A stretch of DNA of 64,000 bases from Melitaea cinxia (lineage: Eukaryota; Arthropoda; Insecta; Lepidoptera; Nymphalidae): contig NC_059409.1 of NCBI RefSeq assembly GCF_905220565.1, forward strand, positions 2,115,501 through 2,179,500. The letters run 5' to 3'. The notes under the pieces were generated by a model that did not search any database, was not told where the DNA came from, and saw only the letters and a list, made by a program, of their open reading frames with translations. The stretch's first letter is position 1. Each line of letters opens with the position of its first letter. The position numbers and the translations under genes are program-made. Positions 21,093-31,723 of the stretch are shown here, piece after piece.

Positions 21093-21840
21093 ATATTAGT
21101 TTCTGATTGATGCACTAAATGAATACCAGTCATTGTCGCGAAATATATCTTTAATTAATAAGTTTAATAATTATTTGTGAAATAATTTGTAATCTCGAAC
21201 GCACCGATCAATCTCCTTCGTGTATTCTCCATTCCACGTGACATTGGCGAATTCATCTGTGCTCATTTGGCACTATTGAAAGCCATTTTAAGAAGAAGAA
21301 GAAGAAGTAGAATATTAGTTTCTGATTGCTGCATTAAATGAATACCAGTCATTATCGCAAAATATATCTTTAATTAATAAGTTTAATAATTATTTGTGAA
21401 ATAATTTGTAATCTCGAACGCACCGATCAATCTCCTTCGTGTATTCTCCATTCTACGTGACATTGGCGAATTCATCTGTGCTCATTTGGCACTATTGAAA
21501 GCCATTTTAAGAAGAAGAAGAAGAAGTAGAATATTAGTTTCTGATTGCTGCATTAAATGAATACCAGTCATTATCGCAAAATATATCTTTAATTAATAAG
21601 TTTAATAATTATTTGTGAAATAATTTGTAATCTCGAACGCACCGATCAATCTCCTTCGTGTATTCTCCATTCTACGTGACATTGGCGAATTCATCTGTGC
21701 TCATTTGGCACTATTGAAAGCCATTTTAAGAAGAAGAAGAAGAAGTAGAATATTAGTTTCTGATTGCTGCATTAAATGAATACCAGTCATTATCGCACAA
21801 TATATCCTTAATTAATAAGTTTAATAATTATTTGTGAAAT
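21093..21840. repeat. 219-bp tandem repeat, about 3.4 copies
   Basis: Units start at 21093, 21312, 21531 and 21750 with 'atattagtttctgattg', an exact 219-bp spacing, and the last unit stops at about 21840. Units 2 and 3 look almost identical. Unit 1 carries a few differences ('tgatgcacta' versus 'tgctgcatta'). Each full unit ends in a short (AAG)n run. No open frame and no spacer structure, so this is a young satellite-like duplication lying 22 bp from Helitron P. Confidence 0.97.
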
Positions 21841-22941
21841 GAAGATACGAAAATGCTTTTGAAGCCTACGCGAATAAAGTAAATTTTGATTTTTGATCTT
21901 CCGTTCTTTCATACAATAATATTTTTAATCTTTATAATATTTCATTCTTAAATTATACGTTCATTATACATCCAGGTACATAATTAAAATTATATATTAT
22001 CTGTGTTATTATATTGTTCAGTGCATTTCGGTAAAAGAGACCAAAACGACTGCAACGATTTTATATTAACTTTTTACCTTTTTTTACTTTTTAGACGAAG
22101 AGCTGAATTTTATTAAAATACACTCGGAATGATTATTTGCACAGTCGGATAAACTTTTATATCCTGAAACGCTCATACATTTTTCGTTGGTAATGAAAGT
22201 AAGTTCTTATTATGTCGTAACGTATGTCGTAGCCGAATACCTGATCGATGACATTTATCTTGATATTACAGAAGTGAAAATTTATATATTCACACATACA
22301 TTCGCACGCATACACACACATGTTCAGACACTATATTATCTTCTCCGACGATATTTTGTTATTCCGGCCCTAAAATATAAATCAATAAAAAAATATGTGT
22401 CAGCTTCGACGCACGACTGGAGTTTACTTCTTCAGATCGACTGTCTAAATAACTAGGCATGAAAAAGGCTAACTAGTCTAAGAAAAATATTAATATCATA
22501 TCAAGTGCTAAATAAACGAATCAAATAACGCCAACCCTATTGGGTTCCGATAGATGGTGTTACAAAAACGTAAACAATTCCCACCTGTTGACATAATCAA
22601 AATCGAAAAATTTCCTTATAACATAAGCTTCAATATAAGTAATTTTCTTTGAATTTTAATACTACAAATAACCTAAACGATATCGTTACGACAAATTTAG
22701 AAAAAGCCTTAAGATATATATTCGCGATAATGCGTAGCCGTTTATCTTGCTAAGGTCCTTAAGAGTTGGTATTTTATTGTTTCGAGCATCGCTTTGAATT
22801 TCATTTTATTGTTTTATTGTATAGAATAAATTATGTTTGGTTACATTGTGTGTGAATATTTGACGGGTTTATAGGCGTATCAAAGTTTTCGTAGGTGTAT
22901 ATTTCATACTATTTTATTTATTTATTTATTTTTATACAACT
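21841..22941. other. AT-rich stretch without recognised feature
   Basis: No shared repeat recognised. The 89-codon frame at 22187-22456 runs through a 'cacacatacattcgcacgca' type low-complexity patch. Confidence 0.5.
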
Positions 22942-23034
22942 GTGTCGAAAAACAAGAGACTCACCTGATGGTAAGTCATTACCGTCTATAGACGCCTGCA
23001 ACACCAGAAGCGTTGCAAACACGTTGCCGACCTA
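22942..23034 (+). mobile_element. Retroposon C fragment
   Basis: 'gactcacctgatggtaagtc', 'attaccgtctatagacgcct', 'gcaacaccagaagcgttgca' and 'acgttgccgacc' match the start of family C. It stops where SINE B-like sequence begins. Confidence 0.8.
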
Positions 23035-23035
23035 C

Positions 23036-23140
23036 CCTATGAGTTCGATCCCAGCACATTTGTATTGGCTGAATAGATGTTTGCCGTGGTCTATGCGTTT
23101 GTGCTTGTATATGTGTGTTCCCGGATCCCCGACACAGGAG
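23036..23140 (+). mobile_element. SINE B-like tRNA-derived head fused to family C
   Basis: 'gagttcgatcccagcacat' (B box GTTCGATCC at 23042) is followed by 'ttgtattggctgaatagatg' and 'tttgccgtggtctatgcg', which match the start of SINE B. The body and tail are missing. The 108-codon frame at 22895-23221 crosses both pieces and is not a gene. Confidence 0.72.
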
Positions 23141-24022
23141 TCAACCCTAATGGAAGCCATTGAGTGTGAGTGGTTTATTAATATAATTTATTCAGCAGCT
23201 TTTATTTATTTTTTGACATGAAAATAGAATTATTTTCTTAATATGATGTAGTGTTTCTTATTGAAAAATCTGTGTATGACCTCGGTTCGTCAAAAGTTCT
23301 TTGTAACCGTTCTATCATTCACCTCTTATAGAGATGGCTATACTTAAAATTACTAATTTTGTACTCATAACTGAATATTAACATCGCGAGTGATTTTTCG
23401 ATAGAGGTTTAGTGTGTATTAAGCATACATTTTCAATCATAGTAGAAGTGATCTTTACTCGTTGATGGGACATTATATATATATGCATAAGATAAAAAGA
23501 TATATCTAATGCTAATAATGTCCAAATATATATACAGAATACATTTAAATATTAGTACCTATCACATGTGTGCGCTTATAAGCGCTTGTTGCTGAGTGAC
23601 TCCCCAAGTACGAAAATTTTTCAAATATATTCATTTATTCCGGAGATTACCCTCCAATAACAAACAAACTCTCAAAATATTCCACCAGTATCGGCGTAGA
23701 TTATAGGATATTCGCTCGAAATATAATTTAAAAGGGCCAGACATATTTACATTATCGCATAATCAAAAAGTCGTCTGACATAAAATTGCTGCAAAACGAT
23801 GACAAAATTTCACCGTAAAAATGGAAATTGTAACCATATCGACTCCTGAATTTACCTTCAGAATTGATTGCTTTTATACCTTACGATATTTAAAATCGTT
23901 TTGATACTGCTGTATAAGACATTTTTTAAATAAACATTAGTGATATAAACATATAAAAAAGCAAGCGGTTACAATCCAAGTTGTACAGACAATATACACA
24001 CAGTACAGAAATATTCTCTACC
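23141..24022. other. AT-rich stretch without recognised feature
   Basis: No repeat of the named families and no frame of interest. Confidence 0.5.
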
Positions 24023-24480
24023 TTTTTAACCGACTTCAAAAAAAGGAGGAGGTTACTCAATTCGACCGTGTATATATATATATATATATATTTTTTTGTT
24101 TATGTATGTCTGGGAATAACTCCGTCGTTTATGAACCGATTTTGATAATTCTTGTATTGCTGGAAAGGAGATATCCCTAGTTTGGTACCAAGATAATGAA
24201 ATCAGGATCTGATGATGGGATCCCAGAGAAATCGAGGGAAGCTCTCAAAAATCCATATAACTTTTTACTAGGTGTACCGATTTTGATGATTTTTAATTTA
24301 ATCGAAAGCCGATGTTTACCAGGTGGTCACATTTAAAATTTATCGAGATCTGATTACAAATTTTGAAGTAATCTTTGATAATGCGTATTTACTTGACTAT
24401 TTTTTAGTCTACCTACGTTGGATTACTTGTCGATATAATTAAAGTCGGATATTCTTTGTTTGCTTGCAAAAACAATTATT
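24023..24480 (+). repeat. Repeat G, near full length
   Basis: Left end 'ttttaaccgacttcaaaaaa', 'aggaggaggttactcaattc', a (TA)n of ~22 bp, 'tgaaccgattttgataattc', 'ggaaaggagatatccctag', 'tgatgatgggatcccagag', 'aatcgaaagccgatgtttac', 'gataatgcgtatttacttga', and a right end 'ataattaaagtcggatattc' with 'gcaaaaacaatta'. The terminal inverted repeats AACCGACTT / AAGTCGG are short and imperfect. It has no coding capacity. I cannot name its superfamily. Confidence 0.85.
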
Positions 24481-24855
24481 TTAGTACTATTTCTAAATAT
24501 AAAGATAGGTTATATAGGATAGATACAAAGTAACTTTTTCTATGTACCTCGAGTACCCACTTTAATAATGAACTAAACTAGATTTTCCAAGTCGTTGGTT
24601 GTAAAGGGCTCGTGAACAAATCTTGATAAACCAATATAAATTGTTCGAAGGTTGCGATCACCCTCGTGTTTGCTAAGCAGAGCGTTTTAGCGTTATTATT
24701 TAAGATGCCTTAAAAGCTCTTCTGTTACAATTGAAGCTTTCGTTCAATCGTGCGGTATGCTTCAACGGAACTTGAAAGTTGAGATTATTTTTCGTTCTTA
24801 ACATTGATGATGTGTTAGTGATTTGAGCATTGATATTAAATGTTTTTTATAACGA
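24481..24855. other. AT-rich stretch without recognised feature
   Basis: Unique-looking DNA between repeat G and retroposon C. Confidence 0.5.
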
Positions 24856-25098
24856 CTAGGTTTGCAAACAGGTGTGCGGTTTACCTTACGGTAAGCGGGT
24901 ACTGTAGCTTATAGACACCTGTCACACTAGAAGCATCGTAAGCGCGTTGCTGATACACTAACCCGTGGCCTGAGGGCCAGGAGCACAGGATACCTTAATC
25001 ACCACAGCAAAATAACACTCCTGGAGAGCAGTACTGTTTAGTTGTAATCTTCTGTTATGTCTAGGTACTTCCCCAGTCAGGCTGCTCGAGACTTTGAC
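24856..25098 (+). mobile_element. Retroposon C copy, diverged
   Basis: 'actaggtttgcaaacaggtg', 'ttacggtaagcgggtactg', 'tagcttatagacacctgtca', 'agaagcatcgtaagcgcgtt', 'gccaggagcacaggatacct', 'cagtactgtttagttgtaat', 'cttccccagtcaggctgctc' follow family C order. Confidence 0.78.
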
Positions 25099-25129
25099 TT
25101 TTATCAGTAGGATATATTCAAAAAATAAT

Positions 25130-25425
25130 AATAATAATAATTTAATTTTCCATACAAAAAACGCCATTTTTTTGCCTATTTTTGCTCGATATCAATAAAT
25201 GGTAACAGGCACTTGGAATATTCACAAAATAGCTAATTTATATAGGTATATTATAATTTTTATTAACAAATAATAAAATTAGAATAAAAAAAAAATATTT
25301 AGGGGGCTCTCATACAACAAAAGTGATTTTTGCCCGATATTAAAATCAATGAACCTACTGTTGTTGTTGTCGATGATACAGAACACTTCGAGCGCGAGTC
25401 CGACTCGTACTTGGCCAATTTTCTT
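25130..25425 (-). repeat. Repeat F copy
   Basis: The right end 'cgagcgcgagtccgactcgt' plus 'acttggcc' is the reverse complement of the left end of the F copy at 47008 ('ggccaagtgcgattctgact'). The internal words 'tgctcgatatcaataaatgg', 'taacaggcacttggaatatt' and 'ggggctctcatacaacaaaa' are ones I recall from lepidopteran repeats of this kind. Non-coding. Confidence 0.65.
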
Positions 25426-26061
25426 AAAATTTTACTGTAATGTTTCTGATTTTTTCATATTATGATAGCAACTGATTCGAGCGATTCCCAGTTTTTTAAT
25501 TAATCTTTTAATTTATCTCGAAGCTAGTGAAAACCGATATTTATTCATAAAAATATAAAGTAATTATTCTGTGAAAAAAAAACCACACTCAGCTGTTCCT
25601 TTCTTTTTTTATATAAGAAATAAAATTAAAAAGTTTCGACGAAGTATTCTGTTCCCTTTGTTTTAAGAGAAATCAGATATATTTTATTCAATAGCATATT
25701 TTATTATTTTTTATTCAATTTTGCACCATAAACTTTGGTAGCTGTGTATTTCTTGTATACCGTTATTTTTTTTCGATGTAATATCTAGTGACTGCAATAA
25801 CGTTTTTATCTTTTTATCTATAATTATAACTTTTTTATAAGGTTTAAAAATGTAGAACCACACAAAAAATTAATAATAAATAATTCTTTTATTTAATCTT
25901 ACTAAAAATAAAAAAATATATAAAATGTTATTTGAAAAAAAAATATTACTTATTATTAGAGTTTATTAAATATTATAGATATATACAATTCACAACTTAA
26001 GAACTAAATACTAAATAAACTAAATACTTGAAATAACTTATTTTGTAATTTAAAAAGTTCG

Positions 26062-26100
<39 letters not shown>

Positions 26101-26811
26101 ATATAAATAAATTTTGATAAAGTTTTAAAATTAAATGTACAGGCAGTGTGATGATTTGTTTGATTTGATATAGAAATATAGGTTGTAATATTTAAAATAA
26201 ACGCACTAGCTTGAACACACTATTGACAAAAATTCAAAGAGTACAAAAAAAAGGTTGCATTAAATACAATACAAAAAAAAAACAAAATCATAGTATCAAG
26301 GAATAAACAATTAGATATATTAGTTCTAGCAGAAATTGAGACCAAATTCTAAACTACAATAAGACTTAAAAGTTCAAAATTTAAGTCCCGAACTTGCAAA
26401 GTCTCGTTATAATAAATTTTGTACAGACGAACCGCAAGCAACATTCCTACTGTTCAAGGGAAAGGAGTGATTGCAATGACGGTACATCAACGTCATTTCA
26501 ATTAGGTCTTGCACAATATGAGGCAGGTTGTAACAAAGTCACGTCATGTCGACATATGGTCACGGAGTACATCTCTGTATGATACTACAGTACCGGTGAG
26601 ATGCAAAAATTAATACAGTTCATGTTTCTAATGAAACTTAAGGAGACAAATTTAAAAGTAATTTCATAATGAATAAAAAAAGTAAAGAGAAAGAGAGTGA
26701 AATAAAGGAATGCAGTTTAGAAATTAATCGGGGTCAGAATAGATCACACAATTTTTAGCACTTTAATGACTATTTTCTATATTGTTTTCTAACGTTTACG
26801 CAAATTTCACT
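25426..26811. other. AT-rich stretch with a (TC)n tract
   Basis: A (TC)n microsatellite of ~34 bp lies at about 26062-26098. Otherwise very AT-rich, with A-runs at 25285-25300 and 26265-26285. The 62-codon frame at 26394-26582 is unremarkable. Confidence 0.5.
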
Positions 26812-26998
26812 CATTATAATGACTGACTCATTATAATGACTGATTCATTATCATGACTGACTCATTATAATGACTGATTCATTATCATGACTGACTCATT
26901 ATAATGACTGACTCATTATAATGACTGACTCATTATAATGACTGACTCATTATAATGACTGACTCATTATAATGACTGACTCATTATAATGACTGACT
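26812..26998. repeat. 17-bp minisatellite, 11 copies
   Basis: Unit CATTATAATGACTGACT repeats 11 times without gaps. Units 2 and 4 have 'gatt' at the end and units 3 and 5 have 'tcatga' in the middle, giving a two-unit higher-order pattern in the left half and homogeneous units in the right half. Each junction builds the 12-bp palindrome TCATTATAATGA, and most build TGACTCA. Confidence 0.97.
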
Positions 26999-27130
26999 GT
27001 CTTCCCGTGATTATGGTCACTGTAAAGTATTCGAAACGTCGGGCATCTAAAAACATAGTAAACCGCAATAAAATCCGAAAAAACCGTTTCATTATAATTA
27101 CTATTTTCTACTATTAAAATCGTGCCACAG
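26999..27130 (+). repeat. Possible Penelope-like element fragment
   Basis: 'gtcactgtaaagtattcgaa' followed by 'acgtcgggcatc', then 'caataaaatccgaaaaaacc' and 'gtttcattataatta', is a word order I associate with Penelope-like retroelements (a TCGAAACGTCGG core). The ending 'cattataat' resembles the adjacent minisatellite unit. This is recall, not alignment. Confidence 0.35.
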
Positions 27131-28783
27131 TTGTAGGTCAATGGTCAACCTTTGTCTTTACAATGCTTATTTTTATAGGTTTGATAACCTACTATATCGA
27201 GTTTGTCACAAAGGTATCATACATTTTATTTGGATTCCGTACCAATTGAAAAAAAAAACAAAATTGAACTCATCCACTCATAAGAATTCACGCTTCTGTT
27301 GTCAATGTTCAGAACAAATCGGAAATAGTACAGTGACACTGCTGTTCAAAATTCAGTCAATAGTATTTTTAGGAAGTTTATAGCGAGTATAATATGAAAC
27401 ATTGAAATATTCAAAATCATTCACAAACAAATTTAATTAATCAATCTCTCCATCCGACCCGATTCCATTACCTCTACCTTATAAATTACAAAGCGAAAGG
27501 TCGAATAAGTTGTAACTATTACCTTTGATTCATTGACCCGGTATCTCGTTGCCATCAAATTAGATAAACTTTGATGTTATTTGAAAAGGTTTCGATTAAA
27601 ACGTTATTGGTCGTCCCTTAGTCGCTTAAAATTTCCATTTATTACCTGCTATATTATGGCCAAGCTCTATCATAGAGCACATATAAGATGTCAATTATTG
27701 TCTACATTTAGATCTCAAACACCATCTTTCAGTATTTGTGTACAACCATTTGTACAGTGGTAATCCATGTTTCCGGGTAGGAAGTTCTAAAAGTCTTCAT
27801 AAAGAATTTGTATTTGAAATAAACGGCATAAATTTAAGCCCTATTCCAACTAAACGCTATCCCTATCTGGCTAACTATATATTAAAAAAGCTCTTATTTC
27901 TGTAGAATAGATGTAAAAAGACTTTATCTAACTCTATATTCTAAGAGAAAATCGCATTAAGTACACGTAGAATAAAAAAATTAAAAAAAAATAAAGGACA
28001 AGATTAATAATTTTAGTACGTTTTCCATGTTAATTAGATTAATTGATTCATTTAAAAATTTGTATTCAATTTTGAATTTTGACTACACCATACTGACACA
28101 GTAAAAAACTCTGAGCCCCTAATAAAAAAAAAAATACATATACGAAGTTAATTATTATCGGAAATGAAACTGTAATGCTAAGAAATGATTAATGTGCGAT
28201 AAGAAACCCTGTTGTCATCAATCTTTTTTTCATCGTATTAGCTGTATTAATTCATGTTATAGCTTTATGTAAGTCAATAATTTCTTTTTTTTTTTAAATT
28301 TGAATCATAATTTAACATAATTTTTTCAGTTTTAGCTACATCGAATGCATTTCTAAAAACGCATTTCTAAGTTATTGATATGAAGTGACAACGTAAGTCA
28401 TTATGCGTGTTGTTATATGCGAAATAACCCCTTGATATTCGGATATGTAAAGGAAAAATACCGTCTTATACATACATACACACATACATAAAAATATAAA
28501 CTATGACTCTAAAGTGAATGGCAATTTTTATTCTAGAATATTCAGTCATATTTTACTTAATCAATTTAAATCTATATGATTGATAAAATATAAATTGATA
28601 AATAAATATTTCAAATCCAATTAATTATAACATTTCAATGACTGATAATATCTTTATTTGCAAAGTTATCTGATCTCAAAGGAATGTTGTTTACTATTAG
28701 CGTGGCCCCGTTTCATCCGTATTTAATTTTAATAATTGTTAGATCGTGTTTATTGCTTCTCTTCGAAAGTTTTCGAAGTTAAC
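27131..28783. other. AT-rich stretch without recognised feature
   Basis: No named repeat. Small frames at 27141-27383 and 27581-27763 show no motif. A-runs occur near 27975 and 28120. Confidence 0.5.
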
Positions 28784-29064
28784 AGAGGTGGGGCACAGCA
28801 GGAAATTTCCTGCTGAAATATGGAGCAGCCATATTTGAGCTGGAAATATTGAGGAGAGAGGTACCAACCTCGACTTTACAGCTGATCACAGCTAAATAGT
28901 ACTCTTTTCAAGCAGTGTTGTGTTTCTTTTGGTCAGAAAGGTGACCAGAGTTCCTGGAGAGAATTGGGGATAGAGTCATGTGATGCTTCTGGTGTTGCAG
29001 ACGTCTATAAGTTACGGTAATTGCTTACCATCTAGTGAGCCGTACGCTTGTTTGCCGACCTAGT
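28784..29064 (-). mobile_element. Retroposon C, near full length with A-rich tail
   Basis: Plus-strand order: 'gtggggcacagcaggaaatt', 'tcctgctgaaatatggagca', then a 30-bp local expansion, 'gatcacagctaaatagtact', 'gtgaccagagttcctggaga', 'gatgcttctggtgttgcaga', 'gtgagccgtacgcttgtttg', 'ccgacctagt', followed by 'tatatataaaaaaag'. The A-rich stretch after 'cctagt' recurs at 33397, so it looks like a retroposon 3' tail. The element would then be plus-oriented by that reading, while I list all such copies as '-' relative to the C consensus at 17637. Confidence 0.85.
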
Positions 29065-30340
29065 TATATATAAAAAAAGAAATGTAATTGACGTGGCATT
29101 AGCGCGGTCGTCAGAGTAACCAGAAAATTCGTTGCTGAGCGGATTTGATCCTTGCAAAAAATTTAATATTTATTTAATTAAGTACAAATCACTTTTGAAT
29201 CGTCTTATTACAAATTGAACTTTTATTAGTATCAAATAAAATATTCATACTAATGTGAAGTTACAATATATTTTAAATATTGATTCCGCTGAAAAGAATT
29301 CGAAATAAGGTATTTCGTGTATGTCATTTTGCTATGGCATGTAGCTTTAAAATATTATTTAATCTTTGATTTGCTATTTGCAAGACCGACATCTTAGAAA
29401 TTTAATTTGATTTATTTAAACATTTTTGAAATCAATCTTAAATCCGATAAATTATACCAGACCTTCGAAACTTCAAAGCAAGCAGTCGGCAAAAGTAAAT
29501 ACTGCGTCACACATCGGGTCGAACGCCTTATCGAAAGTCAAGACTTGTCGACAAACAATTTCAATACATCAAAATAACCTTAATTCATTCAAAAATAACA
29601 CTAATTACATACTCACAAAGTCCACATATGCGCACACAAACGAACGCACGTAAGTTTGCATTTCTAATTTCGAAACAAATTTATTAATACGCTCGATAAA
29701 TTAATATCGATTGCGAAATTGAACTTTATTGTGATAGCAATAAAGCTTATGTTATAATTAAAGGGTTTATGTATCGCTTTAGTAGTGCTAACTATGAACG
29801 TTTGAATCCGTTTGAAACCCAATTTACATGTAAATCGTTGAAGTCGCTTCAGATCAACTTTGTTGTTGAGGAGTTAGGGAAACGTGTTAAGGCAGTGCTG
29901 TTATAGATTGCTTTTTGTTGACGCCTACGTACAATTAAATATGGATATTCAAAATTGATCACGATGAAGGGATCTTATGTATCAATTAATGAAATAGTTA
30001 CTAATGTCGATGGTGTGATACTCCAAGATGTGTACAAAAAGGTAAAGGTGAAATAGTCTGGTATACTTGAGCAATAAGCCGAGATAAATAAAATGATTTA
30101 CTCACATTCAAATGGTCGTCTCTTCCTATGATAGGTAACTAAAAGCCATTTTGTGGGCAAATACCGGCTGATATATTTAAATAAAAAATGTAGATACATA
30201 TAAATACTACTTAGAAAAATAAATTTATATTAAACCTCGACTCCGGTCGCTAATCAAATCCATGTTCCACTCTGTTGCAGAAGCCAATGGAAGAAATCCC
30301 AGATGTCTCTGGGAACCGCGTCAACGGGTTTGTCAGAAAT
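29065..30340. other. AT-rich stretch without recognised feature
   Basis: No named repeat. The 75-codon frame at 29426-29653 is A-rich with no motif. Confidence 0.5.
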
Positions 30341-30496
30341 GGCGCTGTTGCGCTGGCGGTAGCAGATTCGATCCCCACACATGACAAAGATTTGTATTGG
30401 CCATACACATTGCCGTGGTCCGGGTTTTTGTGCAGTCTTTGTGGGTCTCCTCACTGTGCATCGGAGAGCACTTTAAGCCGTCGGTTCCGGATATTA
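30341..30496 (+). mobile_element. SINE B 5' half, cut by a Helitron
   Basis: 'ggcgctgttgcgctggcggt' with B box 'gattcgatcc' (30367), then 'ttgtattggccatacacat', 'gccgtggtccgggtttttgt', 'gggtctcctcactgtgcatc', 'ggagagcactttaagccgtc', 'ggttccggatatta'. It stops exactly at the TC of Helitron Q. The sequence beyond the Helitron ('tcgtataatat') may be the diverged continuation. The frame at 30275-30514 is SINE. Confidence 0.82.
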
Positions 30497-30683
30497 TCTA
30501 TACTAATATTATAAAGAGGTAAGATTTGATTGTTTGTTTGCATTGAATAGGCTCTGAAACGACTGAACTGATTTGAATAATTCTTTCACTGTTGGAAAGC
30601 TACACTGTGACATAGGCTATATATTTTTTAATTATATTGAAAATTTTGTTAAATACCCGTGCGAAGCCGGGGCGGGATGCTAG
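30497..30683 (+). mobile_element. Helitron Q, non-autonomous, 187 bp
   Basis: It starts TCTATACTAATATTATAAA after an A and ends 'GGGCGGGATGCTAG'-like sequence ('ggggcgggatgctag') before a T. A CCCG/CGGG hairpin stem ('cccgtgcgaagccggg') lies before the terminus. It is inserted in a SINE B copy, after 'ccggatatta'. The 'aatattataaagaggtaaga' start is a form I know from many lepidopteran genomes. Confidence 0.87.
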
Positions 30684-31145
30684 TCGTATAATATAATAAT
30701 AAAGTAATATTGTATGGAATAGGAATCTCTATATACCGTCTCATTATAATTTTATATCATTCTAACATCAACTCAAAACAATTATGTATCGTTATCGATA
30801 CACGTAATTAGGTTCCAAACCTTTTATTGACATTTACTGAAAGCTTTTAAACGTTGAAACATCCTAATTAAGTAGCGTTAATCTAAAGTACATTATTATT
30901 AAAACACAGACTGTAAACTACGCATCAATATCTTTACAGATCTAACAGCCAATGTTTGTTCAAACAGTGGCCTCTATTTACTTAGGACATCAAAGGTAAC
31001 CAAACATTGGTATTTGGTTACAAATATTTGACAACTCTGAATATTTAAAGGTTTCGCCCCCTTTGTACATTTTTATGTATGTATATTTGAATCGATGTTC
31101 TTTTATCACGCAATTGAATTCACTTATTTTTAAATAGCTTTTTAT
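30684..31145. other. AT-rich stretch without recognised feature
   Basis: Starts with AT-rich 'tcgtataatataataataaa'. The minus frame at 30990-31187 extends into the next SINE and is not a gene. Confidence 0.45.
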
Positions 31146-31156
31146 AATAGGTAATT
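31146..31156 (+). repeat. Target-site duplication, left
   Basis: AATAGGTAATT, repeated exactly at 31481-31491 on the other side of SINE A. Confidence 0.95.
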
Positions 31157-31480
31157 GTGTGGTTACGGCAATGAAGAATATAGGCACCCCCTCTCTTCCC
31201 GTGGGTGTCTTAAGAGGTGAATAAGGGATAACACAGTTTCACTACCACCTTGGAACTTAAAAAGCCGACCGATGGCGGGATAACCATCCAACTACTGGCA
31301 TTGAAATACACAGGCCGTAGACGGGAGGCAGCGTCTTCGGTGCGACAAAGCCAGCCCTGCGGTCACCAACCCGCCTGCTCAGCGTGGTGACTATGGGTAA
31401 CACACATGAGTACACATATTTTTGGCGTGAACTTGTGGATGCCTATGTCCAATAGTGGACTGTGATAGGCTGAAATGATG
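31157..31480 (+). mobile_element. SINE A, complete, with perfect 11-bp target duplication
   Basis: This copy defines the family limits: it starts GTGTGGTTACGGCAATGAAG and ends 'tgtgataggctgaaatgatg', 324 bp, between two AATAGGTAATT copies. From 5' to 3': the head with 'cttcccgtgggtgtcttaag' and 'aataagggata'; the middle with 'gatggcgggataaccatcca', 'tgcgacaaagccagccctgc' and 'cagcgtggtgactatgggta'; and the RTE-derived tail 'ctatgtccaatagtggactg'. I see no clear A/B box, so how it is transcribed is unknown. Confidence 0.95.
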
Positions 31481-31491
31481 AATAGGTAATT
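31481..31491 (+). repeat. Target-site duplication, right
   Basis: Second exact copy of AATAGGTAATT. Confidence 0.95.
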
Positions 31492-31500
31492 AGATATATT

Positions 31501-31723
31501 TCTTTTTTTTTATAAATGTAATATAATACGTCAAGCAAAAACTTTGTATCCCTTTTAACGAAGATTGCGTGGACGGAGGAGTATGAAATTTCGCACACTT
31601 ACAGTTTACAAAGAGAAGGAGTGCAAAAGCTAATATTTTTTTGAAAATTACACATAGAAAATAGACCATATCAATTAAAAAAATTACACTACCGTGTAAT
31701 TGACACACACACATATATATACT
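31501..31723 (+). mobile_element. Helitron M, 5' part
   Basis: 'tacgtcaagcaaaaactttg', 'attgcgtggacggaggagta', 'tgaaatttcgcacacttaca' and 'acaaagagaaggagtg' match the M copies at 43088 and 51644. The element stops where repeat G begins. The 3' 'ggcgaccactag' end is not found beyond G. The exact TC start is uncertain in the T-run at 31500. Confidence 0.72.

Noticed and set aside
21093..21840. Possible CRISPR-like or spaced repeat array
   Set aside because: Units are directly tandem with no unique spacers, and the genome is eukaryotic.
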